Part shown: piece by piece, positions 1-6,442 of the stretch | Numbering within the stretch: the stretch's first letter is position 1 | How the letters are laid out: the number at the start of each line of letters is the position of its first letter | Assembly: GCA_902494245.1 (NCBI GenBank) | Contig: CABUSR010000042.1 | Location: forward strand, 1 to 14,442 | Length of the DNA: 14,442 nucleotides | Reading direction: 5' to 3' | Origin: an uncultured Collinsella sp. | GTDB taxonomy: Bacteria > Actinomycetota > Coriobacteriia > Coriobacteriales > Coriobacteriaceae | Program-made: the position numbers and the translations under genes | The notes under the pieces: generated by a model | What the model was told of the DNA's origin: nothing | Database searches by the model: none | Seen by the model: only the letters and a program-made list of their open reading frames with translations

Positions 1-25
1 ATTTCGGACAGTCCTGACTCACGAC

Positions 26-62
26 GGAGGCGCCACTGGCGCCTCCTGTTCGTGCGGAACTC
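26..62. repeat. Hairpin plus conserved 13-mer (left copy)
   Basis: A perfect 9-bp stem, GGAGGCGCC at 26-34 and GGCGCCTCC at 38-46 around a 3-nt loop, is followed after 3 nt by TCGTGCGGAACTC (50-62). The reverse complement of that 13-mer occurs at 14407-14419, again 3 nt from a stem beginning GGAG. Neither side of the hairpin has a T-run, so it does not look like a standard intrinsic terminator. No gene is visible in 1-148: frame 1 is open to a TAG at 127-129, but it is Arg-rich and resembles no known protein end. Confidence 0.5.
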
Positions 63-148
63 ATTGAGAGGCAAGGCCCTGCGCCCGGCCCCTCGGCTCC
101 GTGACGACTCGGCCGTTCGGGTCAGGTAGGCTGAATGGAATTTGGTGA

Positions 149-177
149 ATGAGGGCGCCGTTGGCGCCCTCATTTTT
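149..177 (+). terminator. Intrinsic terminator
   Basis: GAGGGCGCC (151-159) and GGCGCCCTC (163-171) form a perfect 9-bp GC-rich stem with a GTT loop. Flanking A/T bases extend the pairing, and a T5 run follows at 173-177. It probably ends a transcript coming from the left of the window, since no gene is seen between position 1 and here. Confidence 0.8.
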
Positions 178-191
178 GTGGACGAGAAAAC

Positions 192-371
192 GAAGGTGAA
201 TACTTTTCCGCGAAGTGAACGACCTATTTTGGACCCCTGAAACATCAACACTTTTCTGGCTCGGTTTCCTGCGGTTTTGTCGAGTGTTTCCTGCGGTTTT
301 GCTGCGAAAAAATGCGGATGTTTCGGGGGTCTAATTTTGCTCGTTCACTTCGCGGAAAACCATTCACCTTC
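192..371. repeat. Long inverted-repeat intergenic element (55-bp arms)
   Basis: The left arm 192-246 and right arm 317-371 are reverse complements at 47 of 55 positions, both outer ends reading GAAGGTGAAT. The ~70-bp centre contains a 16-bp direct repeat, GTTTCCTGCGGTTTTG, at 264-279 and 286-301 (period 22), and a small inner dyad, AACACT (247-252) with AGTGTT (283-288). It could form a long hairpin or cruciform. No transposase is encoded, and no clear target-site duplication is visible. It may be a MITE-like or other dispersed non-coding repeat. The short ORF across the right arm is not considered a gene. Confidence 0.75.
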
Positions 372-486
372 AATTTGCTGGAGAGGGGAGGGCTCCCTCT
401 TTGGCGTTACGGATGTACATCGCGGCGGGCGGATCGCTAGAAGCCGGCTGTTCCCCACCTTAAGATTTCCAAAGAGTTAACCTTTG

Positions 487-518
487 TTGAACTTAATAGT
501 TAGATAAACTAAACTATT
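487..518 (+). promoter_or_regulatory. Promoter with overlapping palindromic operator for the metal ATPase operon
   Basis: A -35-like TTGAAC (487-492) lies 17 bp from a -10-like TAAACT (510-515). Across the spacer and -10 lies an imperfect palindrome, AATAGTTAG at 495-503 and CTAAACTATT at 509-518. A repressor bound there should block RNA polymerase. The AT-rich TTAG-N5-CTAA core resembles operators of DtxR/MntR-type metal-dependent repressors, which suits a metal ATPase operon; that assignment is inference. A second dyad at 529-558 (GTGCTCGAGCAAAC against GTTTACTCGAGTGC, one mismatch allowing G-T pairs) lies in the leader. Confidence 0.6.
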
Positions 519-602
519 TTCCAAAAGTGTGCTCGAGCAAACTTGTTTACTCGAGTGCTGAGGTACCGTGCCGCGTCCAATGCGGCAAAAGGGAGAAGCA
601 AC

Positions 603-848
603 ATGAAGAAGTCGACGTTCAATACCCTGCTTGTCGGTGGCGGTTTTCTGCTTGGTACGGCTGGCATCAAGCTGCTCACCAGCGCTCCGGTAAAGAATGC
701 CTGCGTGCAGGGTATTGCGTGCGGTATGCGCGTCAAGAACTGCTACCAGGACATGGTCGAGCAGGCCAAGGCCAATGTCGATGACATGGTTGCCGAGGCT
801 GCCTACATCACCCAGAGCGAGGCCGCTGCTGACGAGGCAGCCGAGTAA
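603..848 (+). CDS. Small membrane-anchored protein paired with P-type ATPase (DUF6110-like)
   Basis: This is an 81-residue protein. The ATG at 603 is chosen because GGGAG lies about 7 nt upstream; a longer in-frame reading from 543 has no such site. Residues 8-25 form a glycine-rich hydrophobic segment, probably one membrane anchor. Cysteines sit at 34, 40 and 47, and the rest is an Ala/Glu/Asp-rich helix with an acidic tail. The gene is 18 nt upstream of the P1B ATPase and shares its promoter. Small proteins of this build (DUF6110 type, from memory of the family) occur beside such ATPases. A role as ATPase partner or metal-binding accessory is inference from context and the three cysteines; the biochemical function is unknown to me. 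Confidence 0.8.
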   Translation: MKKSTFNTLLVGGGFLLGTAGIKLLTSAPVKNACVQGIACGMRVKNCYQDMVEQAKANVDDMVAEAAYITQSEAAADEAAE

Positions 849-866
849 CGCTCCCAGGCACAAACT

Positions 867-2942
867 ATGAGATTCTCGATTATTAGCGAGATCCCCGGCA
901 GGACCCGTCTTCAATTGGCGGGTCCTGTGCCAGAGAGCGATCTCGATGCACTTCTTAAGCTTGGCGGCGAAATCGACGGCGTGCGCAAAGTGCGCGTGTA
1001 TGGCCGCATTGGCCAGATGGCGCTGGAGTACGACGAGCAGTGTCGTGCGAGCGTGCTCGACGCCTTGGGCGCACTCGATGCTCAAGCCGTCGCCGATGCC
1101 AAGTCGGGCTACGTGATGCAACTCGAGCCGCGCAAGCACAAACTCGTTATGGACCTGGCGACACTCGTCGGTGCCCATTACGCACGTCGCTGGTTTTTGC
1201 CCACGCCCCTGCGTGCGGTGTTTGTCGTGGCCGGTTACATGGCATTTTTGCGCGCTGCCCTTCATGAGCTGGCGCAGCCGCGTCTGACCGTTCCTGTGCT
1301 CGACGCTTCGGCCATCGGCATTTCGTTCGTCAAACGCGACGTCGACACCGCGGGCCAGACAATGTTCCTGCTCAACGTGGGCGAGCTGCTCGAGGACTAC
1401 ACGCGCGCCATGAGCGAAAACGAGCTCATCAACTCGCTGCTCGACGTGCCCGATAAGGCACAAAAAGTGGTCGGTGACACCGAGGTGAGCGTTCCCGCCA
1501 CCGAGCTTGAGCCTGGCGATCTGGTCGCCGTGCGCACTGGCATGTCCATTTGCATCGACGGTGTTGTCGAGCAGGGGAGCGCTATGGTCAACCAAGCGAC
1601 CCTGACCGGCGAGCCACTGGCCGTCGAGCGCAGCGTGGGCGACGACGTGTTCGCCGGGACCGTCGTGGAAGACGGCAGCATCTTGGTGCGCGTGCGCACC
1701 AACACGGCTCAGACCAAGCTCCGCTCGATCGTCTCGCTCGTGCAGACGGCCGATTCACTCAAATCCGAGGGCCAGTCGCACATGGAAGACCTCGCCAACA
1801 AGATCGTCCCGTGGAACTTCTTGCTCGCGGGTCTTGTCGCTCTCACCACGCGTAGCCTCATCAAGACCTCGGCGGCGCTGATGGTCGACTACTCGTGCGC
1901 ACTCAAGCTCACGGGTTCCGTTGCCGTCATGACCGCTATGAGCGATGCCGCCAAGATGGGCGTCATGGTCAAGGGTGCGAAGTACTTTGAGTCGTTTGCC
2001 AAGGCCGACACCATAGTGTTTGATAAGACCGGCACGCTCACCGAGGCACAGCCGCGTCTTGCCTGCGTGCTCACCACCGATGGTTGGTGCGAGGACGAGG
2101 TACTGCGTCTTGCCGCTTGCTTGGAGGAGCATTTCCCGCATCCGGTGGCACGCGCCGTGGTCAATGCGGCACGCGAGCGTGAGCTCGAGCATCGCGAGCG
2201 CCACGCCGCCGTCGAGTACATCGTGGCGCACGGTATCGCTTCGTCCATCGAAGGGCGTCGCGCCATCATCGGCTCCGCTCACTTTGTGTTCGATGACGAG
2301 CATGCCCAGCTAGAGGCAGAGACGCAAGAGCAAATTGAGTCCCAGATGCAGGGTCTGTCGCCGCTGTATCTGGCGGTCGACGGCAAAGTCGTCGGCGTGC
2401 TCGGTATCGAGGATCCGCTTAAGCCCGGAGTGCGCGAGGCCATCGCCGATTTGCATGCGCTGGGCGTCAAGCATGTCGTTATGCTCACGGGCGACTCCGA
2501 GCGCACGGCCGAGCGCATTGCGCGAGAGGCAGGGGTCGACGAGTTTAAGGCCGAGCTGCTGCCCGAGGACAAGTACGCCTACGTGGAGCAAATCAAGCGC
2601 GAGGGCCGTCACGTCGCCATGGTGGGCGACGGCGTCAATGATTCGCCGGCGCTCGGTTTAGCCGACGTGGGCCTGGCGATGGGTGGCGGAAGCGATATCG
2701 CTAAGGAAGTTGCTGACATCATCCTGACCGATACGGACCTTGCCGCGATCGTGCGCCTGCGCCGTATGAGCCAGGGTCTCATCGACCGTCTGACGAGCTC
2801 CTACTCTAAGGTGATGCTCACCAACTCGGCTCTGCTGGCGCTAGGCATTACCGGCGCGATTACCCCACAGGCGTCGTCGCTGCTGCACAACGGCTCGACG
2901 ATCGCCTACAGCCTGAGCAACGCGAAGGCTTACCTGCGTTAG
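867..2942 (+). CDS. Heavy-metal-translocating P1B-type ATPase
   Basis: This 691-residue protein is probably a membrane pump that exports a transition metal using ATP. The N-terminal ~70 residues resemble an HMA-type domain (PGRTR at 10-14) but have no CxxC metal site. Core motifs are complete: TGEP 247-250 (actuator), DKTGT with phosphorylated Asp386, the HP pair 425-426 typical of P1B pumps, TGD 541-543 and GDGVND 587-592. The transmembrane motif that is usually CPC reads YSC (342-344, followed by ALKL), so proline and the first cysteine are missing; the metal cannot be read from it. No strong Shine-Dalgarno sequence precedes the ATG, and it follows the small membrane protein by 18 nt, so translation may be coupled. 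The operator upstream suggests metal control, with Mn or Fe the leading guesses. Confidence 0.93.
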   Translation: MRFSIISEIPGRTRLQLAGPVPESDLDALLKLGGEIDGVRKVRVYGRIGQMALEYDEQCRASVLDALGALDAQAVADAKSGYVMQLEPRKHKLVMDLATLVGAHYARRWFLPTPLRAVFVVAGYMAFLRAALHELAQPRLTVPVLDASAIGISFVKRDVDTAGQTMFLLNVGELLEDYTRAMSENELINSLLDVPDKAQKVVGDTEVSVPATELEPGDLVAVRTGMSICIDGVVEQGSAMVNQATLTGEPLAVERSVGDDVFAGTVVEDGSILVRVRTNTAQTKLRSIVSLVQTADSLKSEGQSHMEDLANKIVPWNFLLAGLVALTTRSLIKTSAALMVDYSCALKLTGSVAVMTAMSDAAKMGVMVKGAKYFESFAKADTIVFDKTGTLTEAQPRLACVLTTDGWCEDEVLRLAACLEEHFPHPVARAVVNAARERELEHRERHAAVEYIVAHGIASSIEGRRAIIGSAHFVFDDEHAQLEAETQEQIESQMQGLSPLYLAVDGKVVGVLGIEDPLKPGVREAIADLHALGVKHVVMLTGDSERTAERIAREAGVDEFKAELLPEDKYAYVEQIKREGRHVAMVGDGVNDSPALGLADVGLAMGGGSDIAKEVADIILTDTDLAAIVRLRRMSQGLIDRLTSSYSKVMLTNSALLALGITGAITPQASSLLHNGSTIAYSLSNAKAYLR

Positions 2943-2961
2943 GGTTTTCGATTGAGCTTAT

Positions 2962-3008
2962 GGCCTGCATTCGGGCGGTACCGCAGCCGCCAGGGTGCAG
3001 GCCTTTTT
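2962..3008 (+). terminator. Intrinsic terminator of the ATPase operon
   Basis: GGCCTGCA (2962-2969) pairs with TGCAGGCC (2996-3003), followed by T5 (3004-3008). The loop region can form an inner GGCGG/CCGCC pairing. It begins about 20 nt after the ATPase stop and abuts the stop codon of the convergent gene. On the minus strand no T-run follows, so it acts mainly on rightward transcripts. Confidence 0.85.
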
Positions 3009-3441
3009 AGGCAAGTGCAGCTTTGATGGCGGGGATTTCGGTGAGTTGCTCGGCTGCCTTTTCGTCGGAGCTGTCGAGTGCTGCCAGACTGCGGTAGACC
3101 CACTCGTTGACCTGGGTGTTCTTGACGCCTGCGGTCTGCATAAGGGTGCCTACTTCGCGGATTGCTGCGAGCAGATCGGCTTTGGGGCCCGCGAGCTCGA
3201 TCTCGATGTCGTGGTAGGCGGCCACGCCGCGGTTCTCGCTCACGTGGTCGATAAAGCCCTCGACGGTCTCAAGCTGCTGGGCGAGAGCTGCATCATCGTC
3301 AGCGTCCAGCGCAACAAGGGCGTTCGATACCGTGAGAGCGGGATGTCCGCAGGGGACAAAGCCCTCGATGACATCCATAGCTTCGGTAATGGTTGAGCCC
3401 AGGCCTGCGAGGGCATTGACGAGTTGTTGCTTGGTATCCAT
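3007..3441 (-). CDS. Uncharacterised small helical protein with internal duplication
   Basis: I do not recognise this 144-residue protein. The ATG at 3441 is supported by AAAGGA about 6 nt upstream on the minus strand. It is acidic, Ala/Leu-rich and predicted mostly helical, with no signal peptide or membrane segment; the only cysteine is Cys31 in PCGHP. Two segments resemble each other, ALVALDADDDAALAQQL (41-57) and SLAALDSSDEKAAEQL (118-133), sharing the pattern L-x-ALD-x-x-D...A...QL, so the protein may be a two-fold repeat of a helical unit. It stands alone, convergent with the ATPase operon and divergent from ssrA, so context says little about function. Codon use matches the surrounding genes. 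Confidence 0.85.
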   Translation of the reverse strand: MDTKQQLVNALAGLGSTITEAMDVIEGFVPCGHPALTVSNALVALDADDDAALAQQLETVEGFIDHVSENRGVAAYHDIEIELAGPKADLLAAIREVGTLMQTAGVKNTQVNEWVYRSLAALDSSDEKAAEQLTEIPAIKAALA

Positions 3442-3679
3442 AACGGTCCTTTCGACGGGTCAATTTTGCTTGGCGAAAATATACGTGACGTGATCGGTAG
3501 CAAAAGTGCGAAGTGCAGCGCACATTGGGGTCTTCATAGCTCGTGCATAGAATGGCAGCCTGCCTTTAGAACGTGGTAAGATAGCTATCCACGAGCGGGG
3601 TTCACCCGCGTGTTCCTTGAAAAGTCGACGGTTATCGGGTGTTTGCAGGCCCGATACCATCCAGACTTTCCCAACATTC
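3442..3679. other. Divergent intergenic region upstream of ssrA
   Basis: There is no coding signal here. It must hold the promoters for the minus-strand small protein and for ssrA. TAAGAT at 3577-3582 is a possible -10, but no convincing -35 pairs with it. Three hairpins occur: CGTGG/CCACG (3572-3576 with 3589-3593), GCGGG-GTTCA-CCCGC inside CACG/CGTG-type flanks (about 3590-3612), and TATCGGG/CCCGATA (about 3633-3656). The last two may belong to an unprocessed tmRNA leader. Confidence 0.4.
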
Positions 3680-4043
3680 GGGGGCGACTGGTTTCGACAC
3701 GATAGCTCTGAGAGAGGAAGCAAGCCGAGGTCTCCTCGCCTCGTTAAACAGGGGTACCGTCAAATTGAATTGACAACAACTCTTCTTTTGAGCCTATGGC
3801 TCTCGCTGCTTAGTTTATAGCGGCGCGTCAACCCGGTGATTTCCCCGACACCGGCGCGACGTCATGTTAGGGGAATGCTCCTGCGCACGTAATCGGTATG
3901 GCGCGGGCTAAGACCGAACCGGTTAGGACGCCGCGAGCGTGTCGCTGCGCGCAAAGCGTCCGAGACAAAACCAGCGACTGAGCTTGGAGATGCCAATCAG
4001 GGGGCTTTCGTGGACCGGAGTTCGATTCTCCGCGCCTCCACCA
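3680..4043 (+). ncRNA. ssrA: Transfer-messenger RNA (tmRNA)
   Basis: tmRNA rescues stalled ribosomes, acting first as a tRNA-Ala mimic and then as a short mRNA that adds a degradation tag. The 5' end GGGGGCGACTGG and 3' end CGCCTCC-A-CCA form the acceptor stem with one G-U pair. The 3' T-arm is CGGAG-TTCGATT-CTCCG (4016-4032) and CCA is encoded. The tag frame ends at TAG 3811-3813 and reads NNSSFEPMALAA from 3775, with GAC (Asp) at 3772 just before it and an in-frame TGA further upstream. The resume codon is therefore at or near 3772, but I cannot fix it exactly. The ALAA ending is the usual protease signal. Length 364 nt is normal for a one-piece tmRNA. Confidence 0.96.
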
Positions 4044-4052
4044 TAAGTAACA

Positions 4053-4090
4053 GGCAGGTAGATATTCGTATCTACCTGCCTTTTTATTTC
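4053..4090 (+). terminator. Intrinsic terminator of ssrA
   Basis: This is a perfect 12-bp stem, GGCAGGTAGATA (4053-4064) with TATCTACCTGCC (4069-4080), closed by a TTCG tetraloop and followed by TTTTTATTTC. It starts 10 nt after the encoded CCA of the tmRNA. Confidence 0.93.
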
Positions 4091-4099
4091 TTGTCCGTA

Positions 4100-4330
4100 C
4101 CGCGGAGAATCGAACTCTATGCAGGGCGCGGGCGTAAAGAAAACGCGTAAGCGTTTTTAGCCCGCGGGCGAGGACGCCGGCAGGCGGCCGAAGCCGGTGC
4201 GTATTTGCGACGCAAATACGCGGATTCTCCGCGCAAACTTCCGACTCAAAACGGATGCGATGTTTATCGAATCTCAGCTGGCCATGCCCCGCACCGACGG
4301 ACCCTCCAAACCCGCGGAGAATCGAACTCT
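4100..4330. repeat. tmRNA T-arm-derived repeats and nested hairpins
   Basis: A 19-bp direct repeat, CCGCGGAGAATCGAACTCT, lies at 4100-4118 and 4312-4330. Its 17-bp core is the exact reverse complement of tmRNA 3' sequence 4018-4034. A shorter copy in the tmRNA orientation, ATTCTCCGCGC, is at 4224-4234. Between them are a hairpin with CGCGGGC/GCCCGCG (4127-4133 with 4160-4166) enclosing AAAACGC/GCGTTTT, and a perfect 10-bp stem GCGTATTTGC/GCAAATACGC (4199-4221). tmRNA 3' ends are known integration sites, so these may be scars of integration; the inverted orientation is unusual for that. No integrase is present. The remainder, 4331-4403, holds only the ribosome binding site of the next gene. 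Confidence 0.7.
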
Positions 4331-4403
4331 GCTCCAAAACCCATGCGCTCGCCATCCCAAAACTGGGTAGAAGAAAGCCAAAACGCAATCGCAGGAGGTC
4401 GAT

Positions 4404-5282
4404 ATGACTGCAGAAGATAAGGCAAAGAACGCCGGAAAGGTCGCGCTCGTTTTGGAGGGTGGTAGTTTTCGCGGGCAGTTTACCGCAGGCGTGCTCGACG
4501 TCCTCATGGAGGCCGGCGTCGAGATTCCGGCTGTCTACGGTGTATCGGCCGGCGCCCTCAACGGCGTGAACTACAAGTCGCATCAGATCGGCCGTGCCAA
4601 CCGCATCAACCTGGCTTTCTGCAACGACAACCGCTTCATGGGCGCCGCATCGTTTGCGTCCACGGGCTCTATTGTGGGTTACGACTTCATCTTCAACGAT
4701 GTCCAGGACCGCCTGGATCCCTTTGACAACGAGACGTTCGACGCGAGCCCCATCGAGATGTACGCCGTCGCGACGGACATGCTCTTTGGAACCGCCACGT
4801 ATCTCCCGGTCAAAAGCGCCGTACTTGACCTCGATGCCGTGCGCGCCTCTACGTCGCTGCCGCTGGTGACGCCGCCGGTCGAGATTGACGGGCACAAATA
4901 CGTCGACGGCGGCGTGGCCGATTCGGTCCCCATCGAGCACGTGCTGGAGGAAGCGGGCTTCGACCGCGCGGTTGTCATTGTCACGCAGGACCGTTCGTAT
5001 GAGAAAAAGCCCTACGAGTTTATGCCTGCCGCGCGCGCCCGCTATGCCGACTACCCCTATCTGCTCGAGGCTATCGAGACGCGCCACGACCGTTACAACA
5101 TCCAGCGCATGCACCTGTGGAAGTATGAGCGCGAGGGCCGCGCGTTGGTCGTCGCTCCGCAAAAGCCGGTCGAGGTCGGCCATGTCGAGCACGATTCGGC
5201 AAAGCTTTTGGACCTGTATATCCAGGGCCGTCAGGAGGCAAAGCGCCTGCTCGCGGAAATCCAAGAGTTCGTTGAACGCTAG
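4404..5282 (+). CDS. Patatin-like phospholipase family protein
   Basis: This 292-residue protein is probably a cytoplasmic or peripheral lipid acyl hydrolase. It has the patatin signature: an oxyanion-hole loop EGGSFRGQF (18-26), a nucleophile elbow GVSAG with Ser48, and DGG with Asp168, which together give the Ser-Asp catalytic dyad. The length and single domain resemble bacterial RssA/YchK-type proteins. There is no signal peptide or membrane segment, and the C-terminal ~90 residues are a charged helical tail typical of this branch. AGGAGG lies about 6 nt before the ATG. It appears monocistronic, 75 nt after the ssrA-linked repeats and with a separate promoter following it. Substrate and physiological role cannot be read from sequence. 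Confidence 0.92.
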   Translation: MTAEDKAKNAGKVALVLEGGSFRGQFTAGVLDVLMEAGVEIPAVYGVSAGALNGVNYKSHQIGRANRINLAFCNDNRFMGAASFASTGSIVGYDFIFNDVQDRLDPFDNETFDASPIEMYAVATDMLFGTATYLPVKSAVLDLDAVRASTSLPLVTPPVEIDGHKYVDGGVADSVPIEHVLEEAGFDRAVVIVTQDRSYEKKPYEFMPAARARYADYPYLLEAIETRHDRYNIQRMHLWKYEREGRALVVAPQKPVEVGHVEHDSAKLLDLYIQGRQEAKRLLAEIQEFVER

Positions 5283-5382
5283 CGACGGCGAACCCTCAAA
5301 AAATGACAACAGCTAAAGAGCTGGAAAGATCACGGCTCGTGGATGACATGTGCAGAAACTCTGGTCGGAGTCAAAATACCTG

Positions 5383-5410
5383 TTGACTCGTACGACGAGC
5401 GGGGTAATAT
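5383..5410 (+). promoter_or_regulatory. Promoter of rplM-rpsI
   Basis: TTGACT (5383-5388) and TAATAT (5405-5410) are near-consensus sigma-70-type -35 and -10 boxes with a 16-bp spacer. The predicted start is around 5416-5418, giving a leader of about 60 nt before the GTG of rplM. The strength fits a ribosomal protein operon. The 100 nt before it (5283-5382) hold no gene and only a weak CAGCT/AGCTG hairpin. Confidence 0.85.
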
Positions 5411-5416
5411 GGACGG

Positions 5417-5448
5417 GTTACTTGCAGAGCCCCGTGAATCTCTGTAAC
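5417..5448 (+). promoter_or_regulatory. Leader hairpin of rplM mRNA
   Basis: GTTAC (5417-5421) pairs with GTAAC (5444-5448) and AGAG (5426-5429) with CTCT (5440-5443), leaving a 4-nt bulge TTGC on the 5' side and a 10-nt loop. It begins at the predicted transcript start. Bulged leader hairpins of ribosomal protein operons often bind an encoded protein for feedback control; that this one binds L13 or S9 is inference. Confidence 0.45.
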
Positions 5449-5476
5449 AACACGTACTGTACATGGAGGAGTCTAA

Positions 5477-5920
5477 GTGATTTCGAAATCGACTCACTAC
5501 GCCAAGCAGGGCGAGGTCCAGCGCAACTGGGTTCTCGTCGACGCCGATGGTGCTGTCCTGGGCCGTCTTGCCACCCAGATCGCAATGATCCTGCGCGGTA
5601 AGAACAAGCCCCAGTTCACGCCCAACAGCGACTGCGGCGACTTCGTTGTCGTCATCAACGCCGATAAGGTCCAGCTTACCGGTAACAAGGCCGACACGAA
5701 GACCTATTATCGCCACAGCGGCTACAACGGCGGCCTCAAGGCTGAGAGCTTCCGCCAGGCTATGGAGAAGCACCCGGAGAAGGTCATCGAGCGCGCCGTT
5801 CGCGGTATGCTGCCCAAGACCACCCTCGGCCGTGCCCAGATGACCAAGCTTAAGGTCTACGCTGGTGCCGAGCATCCGCACGCTGCCCAGAACCCCACGA
5901 AGATTGAGCTGGAGGCTTAA
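5477..5920 (+). CDS. rplM: 50S ribosomal protein L13
   Basis: This is a 147-residue large-subunit protein, an early assembly component that binds 23S rRNA. Family hallmarks are clear: NWVLVDADGAVLGRLATQIA (20-39), the LRGKNKPQFTP segment that follows, GDFVVVINADKVQLTGNK, and RAVRGMLPKTTLGRAQMTKLKVYAGAEHPHAAQNP towards the end. The length is normal for the family. Translation starts at GTG 5477, with GGAGGA six nt upstream; no ATG start fits. It is the first gene of a two-gene operon with rpsI, 2 nt apart, which is the conserved bacterial arrangement. Codon use is strongly biased, as expected for a highly expressed gene. Confidence 0.98.
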   Translation: MISKSTHYAKQGEVQRNWVLVDADGAVLGRLATQIAMILRGKNKPQFTPNSDCGDFVVVINADKVQLTGNKADTKTYYRHSGYNGGLKAESFRQAMEKHPEKVIERAVRGMLPKTTLGRAQMTKLKVYAGAEHPHAAQNPTKIELEA

Positions 5921-5922
5921 AG

Positions 5923-6318
<396 letters not shown>

Positions 6319-6349
6319 GGTTTTATCTCCTTTCGAGATACAATGTACA

Positions 6350-6394
6350 AGCGGGGCCTGCCGATTTCCTCGGCGGGTCCCGCTTTTCTTTTTC
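6350..6394 (+). terminator. Intrinsic terminator of rplM-rpsI
   Basis: AGCGGG(G)CCTGCCGA (from 6350) pairs with TCGGCGGG(T)CCCGCT (ending 6384) around a short TTTCC loop, and a T-rich tail TTTTCTTTTT follows. A smaller hairpin TATCTC/GAGATA (6324-6340) lies between it and the rpsI stop. Confidence 0.88.
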
Positions 6395-6442
6395 GACTAG
6401 GGTGGGCGGTTGCATATCGCCTGCTAGGGAAGGAGCGATCCT

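Noticed and set aside
264..301. CRISPR-like repeats
   Set aside because: Only two copies of a 16-bp unit with a 6-nt gap occur, inside the inverted-repeat element; there is no array or cas gene.
277..480. Short plus-strand ORF over the inverted-repeat element
   Set aside because: It lies across the repeat's centre and right arm, has no ribosome binding site, and no protein-like features.
477..1595. Minus-strand open frame of 372 codons opposite the metal ATPase
   Set aside because: It is antisense to a protein with all P-type ATPase motifs and its codon pattern is a mirror of that gene.
3590..3612. tRNA fragment upstream of ssrA suggested by GGGTTCACCC-like sequence
   Set aside because: It is only a simple hairpin; no acceptor, D or anticodon arms are present.
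3867..5309. Long minus-strand open frame of 480 codons over the tmRNA end and patatin gene
   Set aside because: It runs antisense to ssrA and a clear patatin gene; long antisense frames are common in high-GC DNA, and its product resembles nothing.
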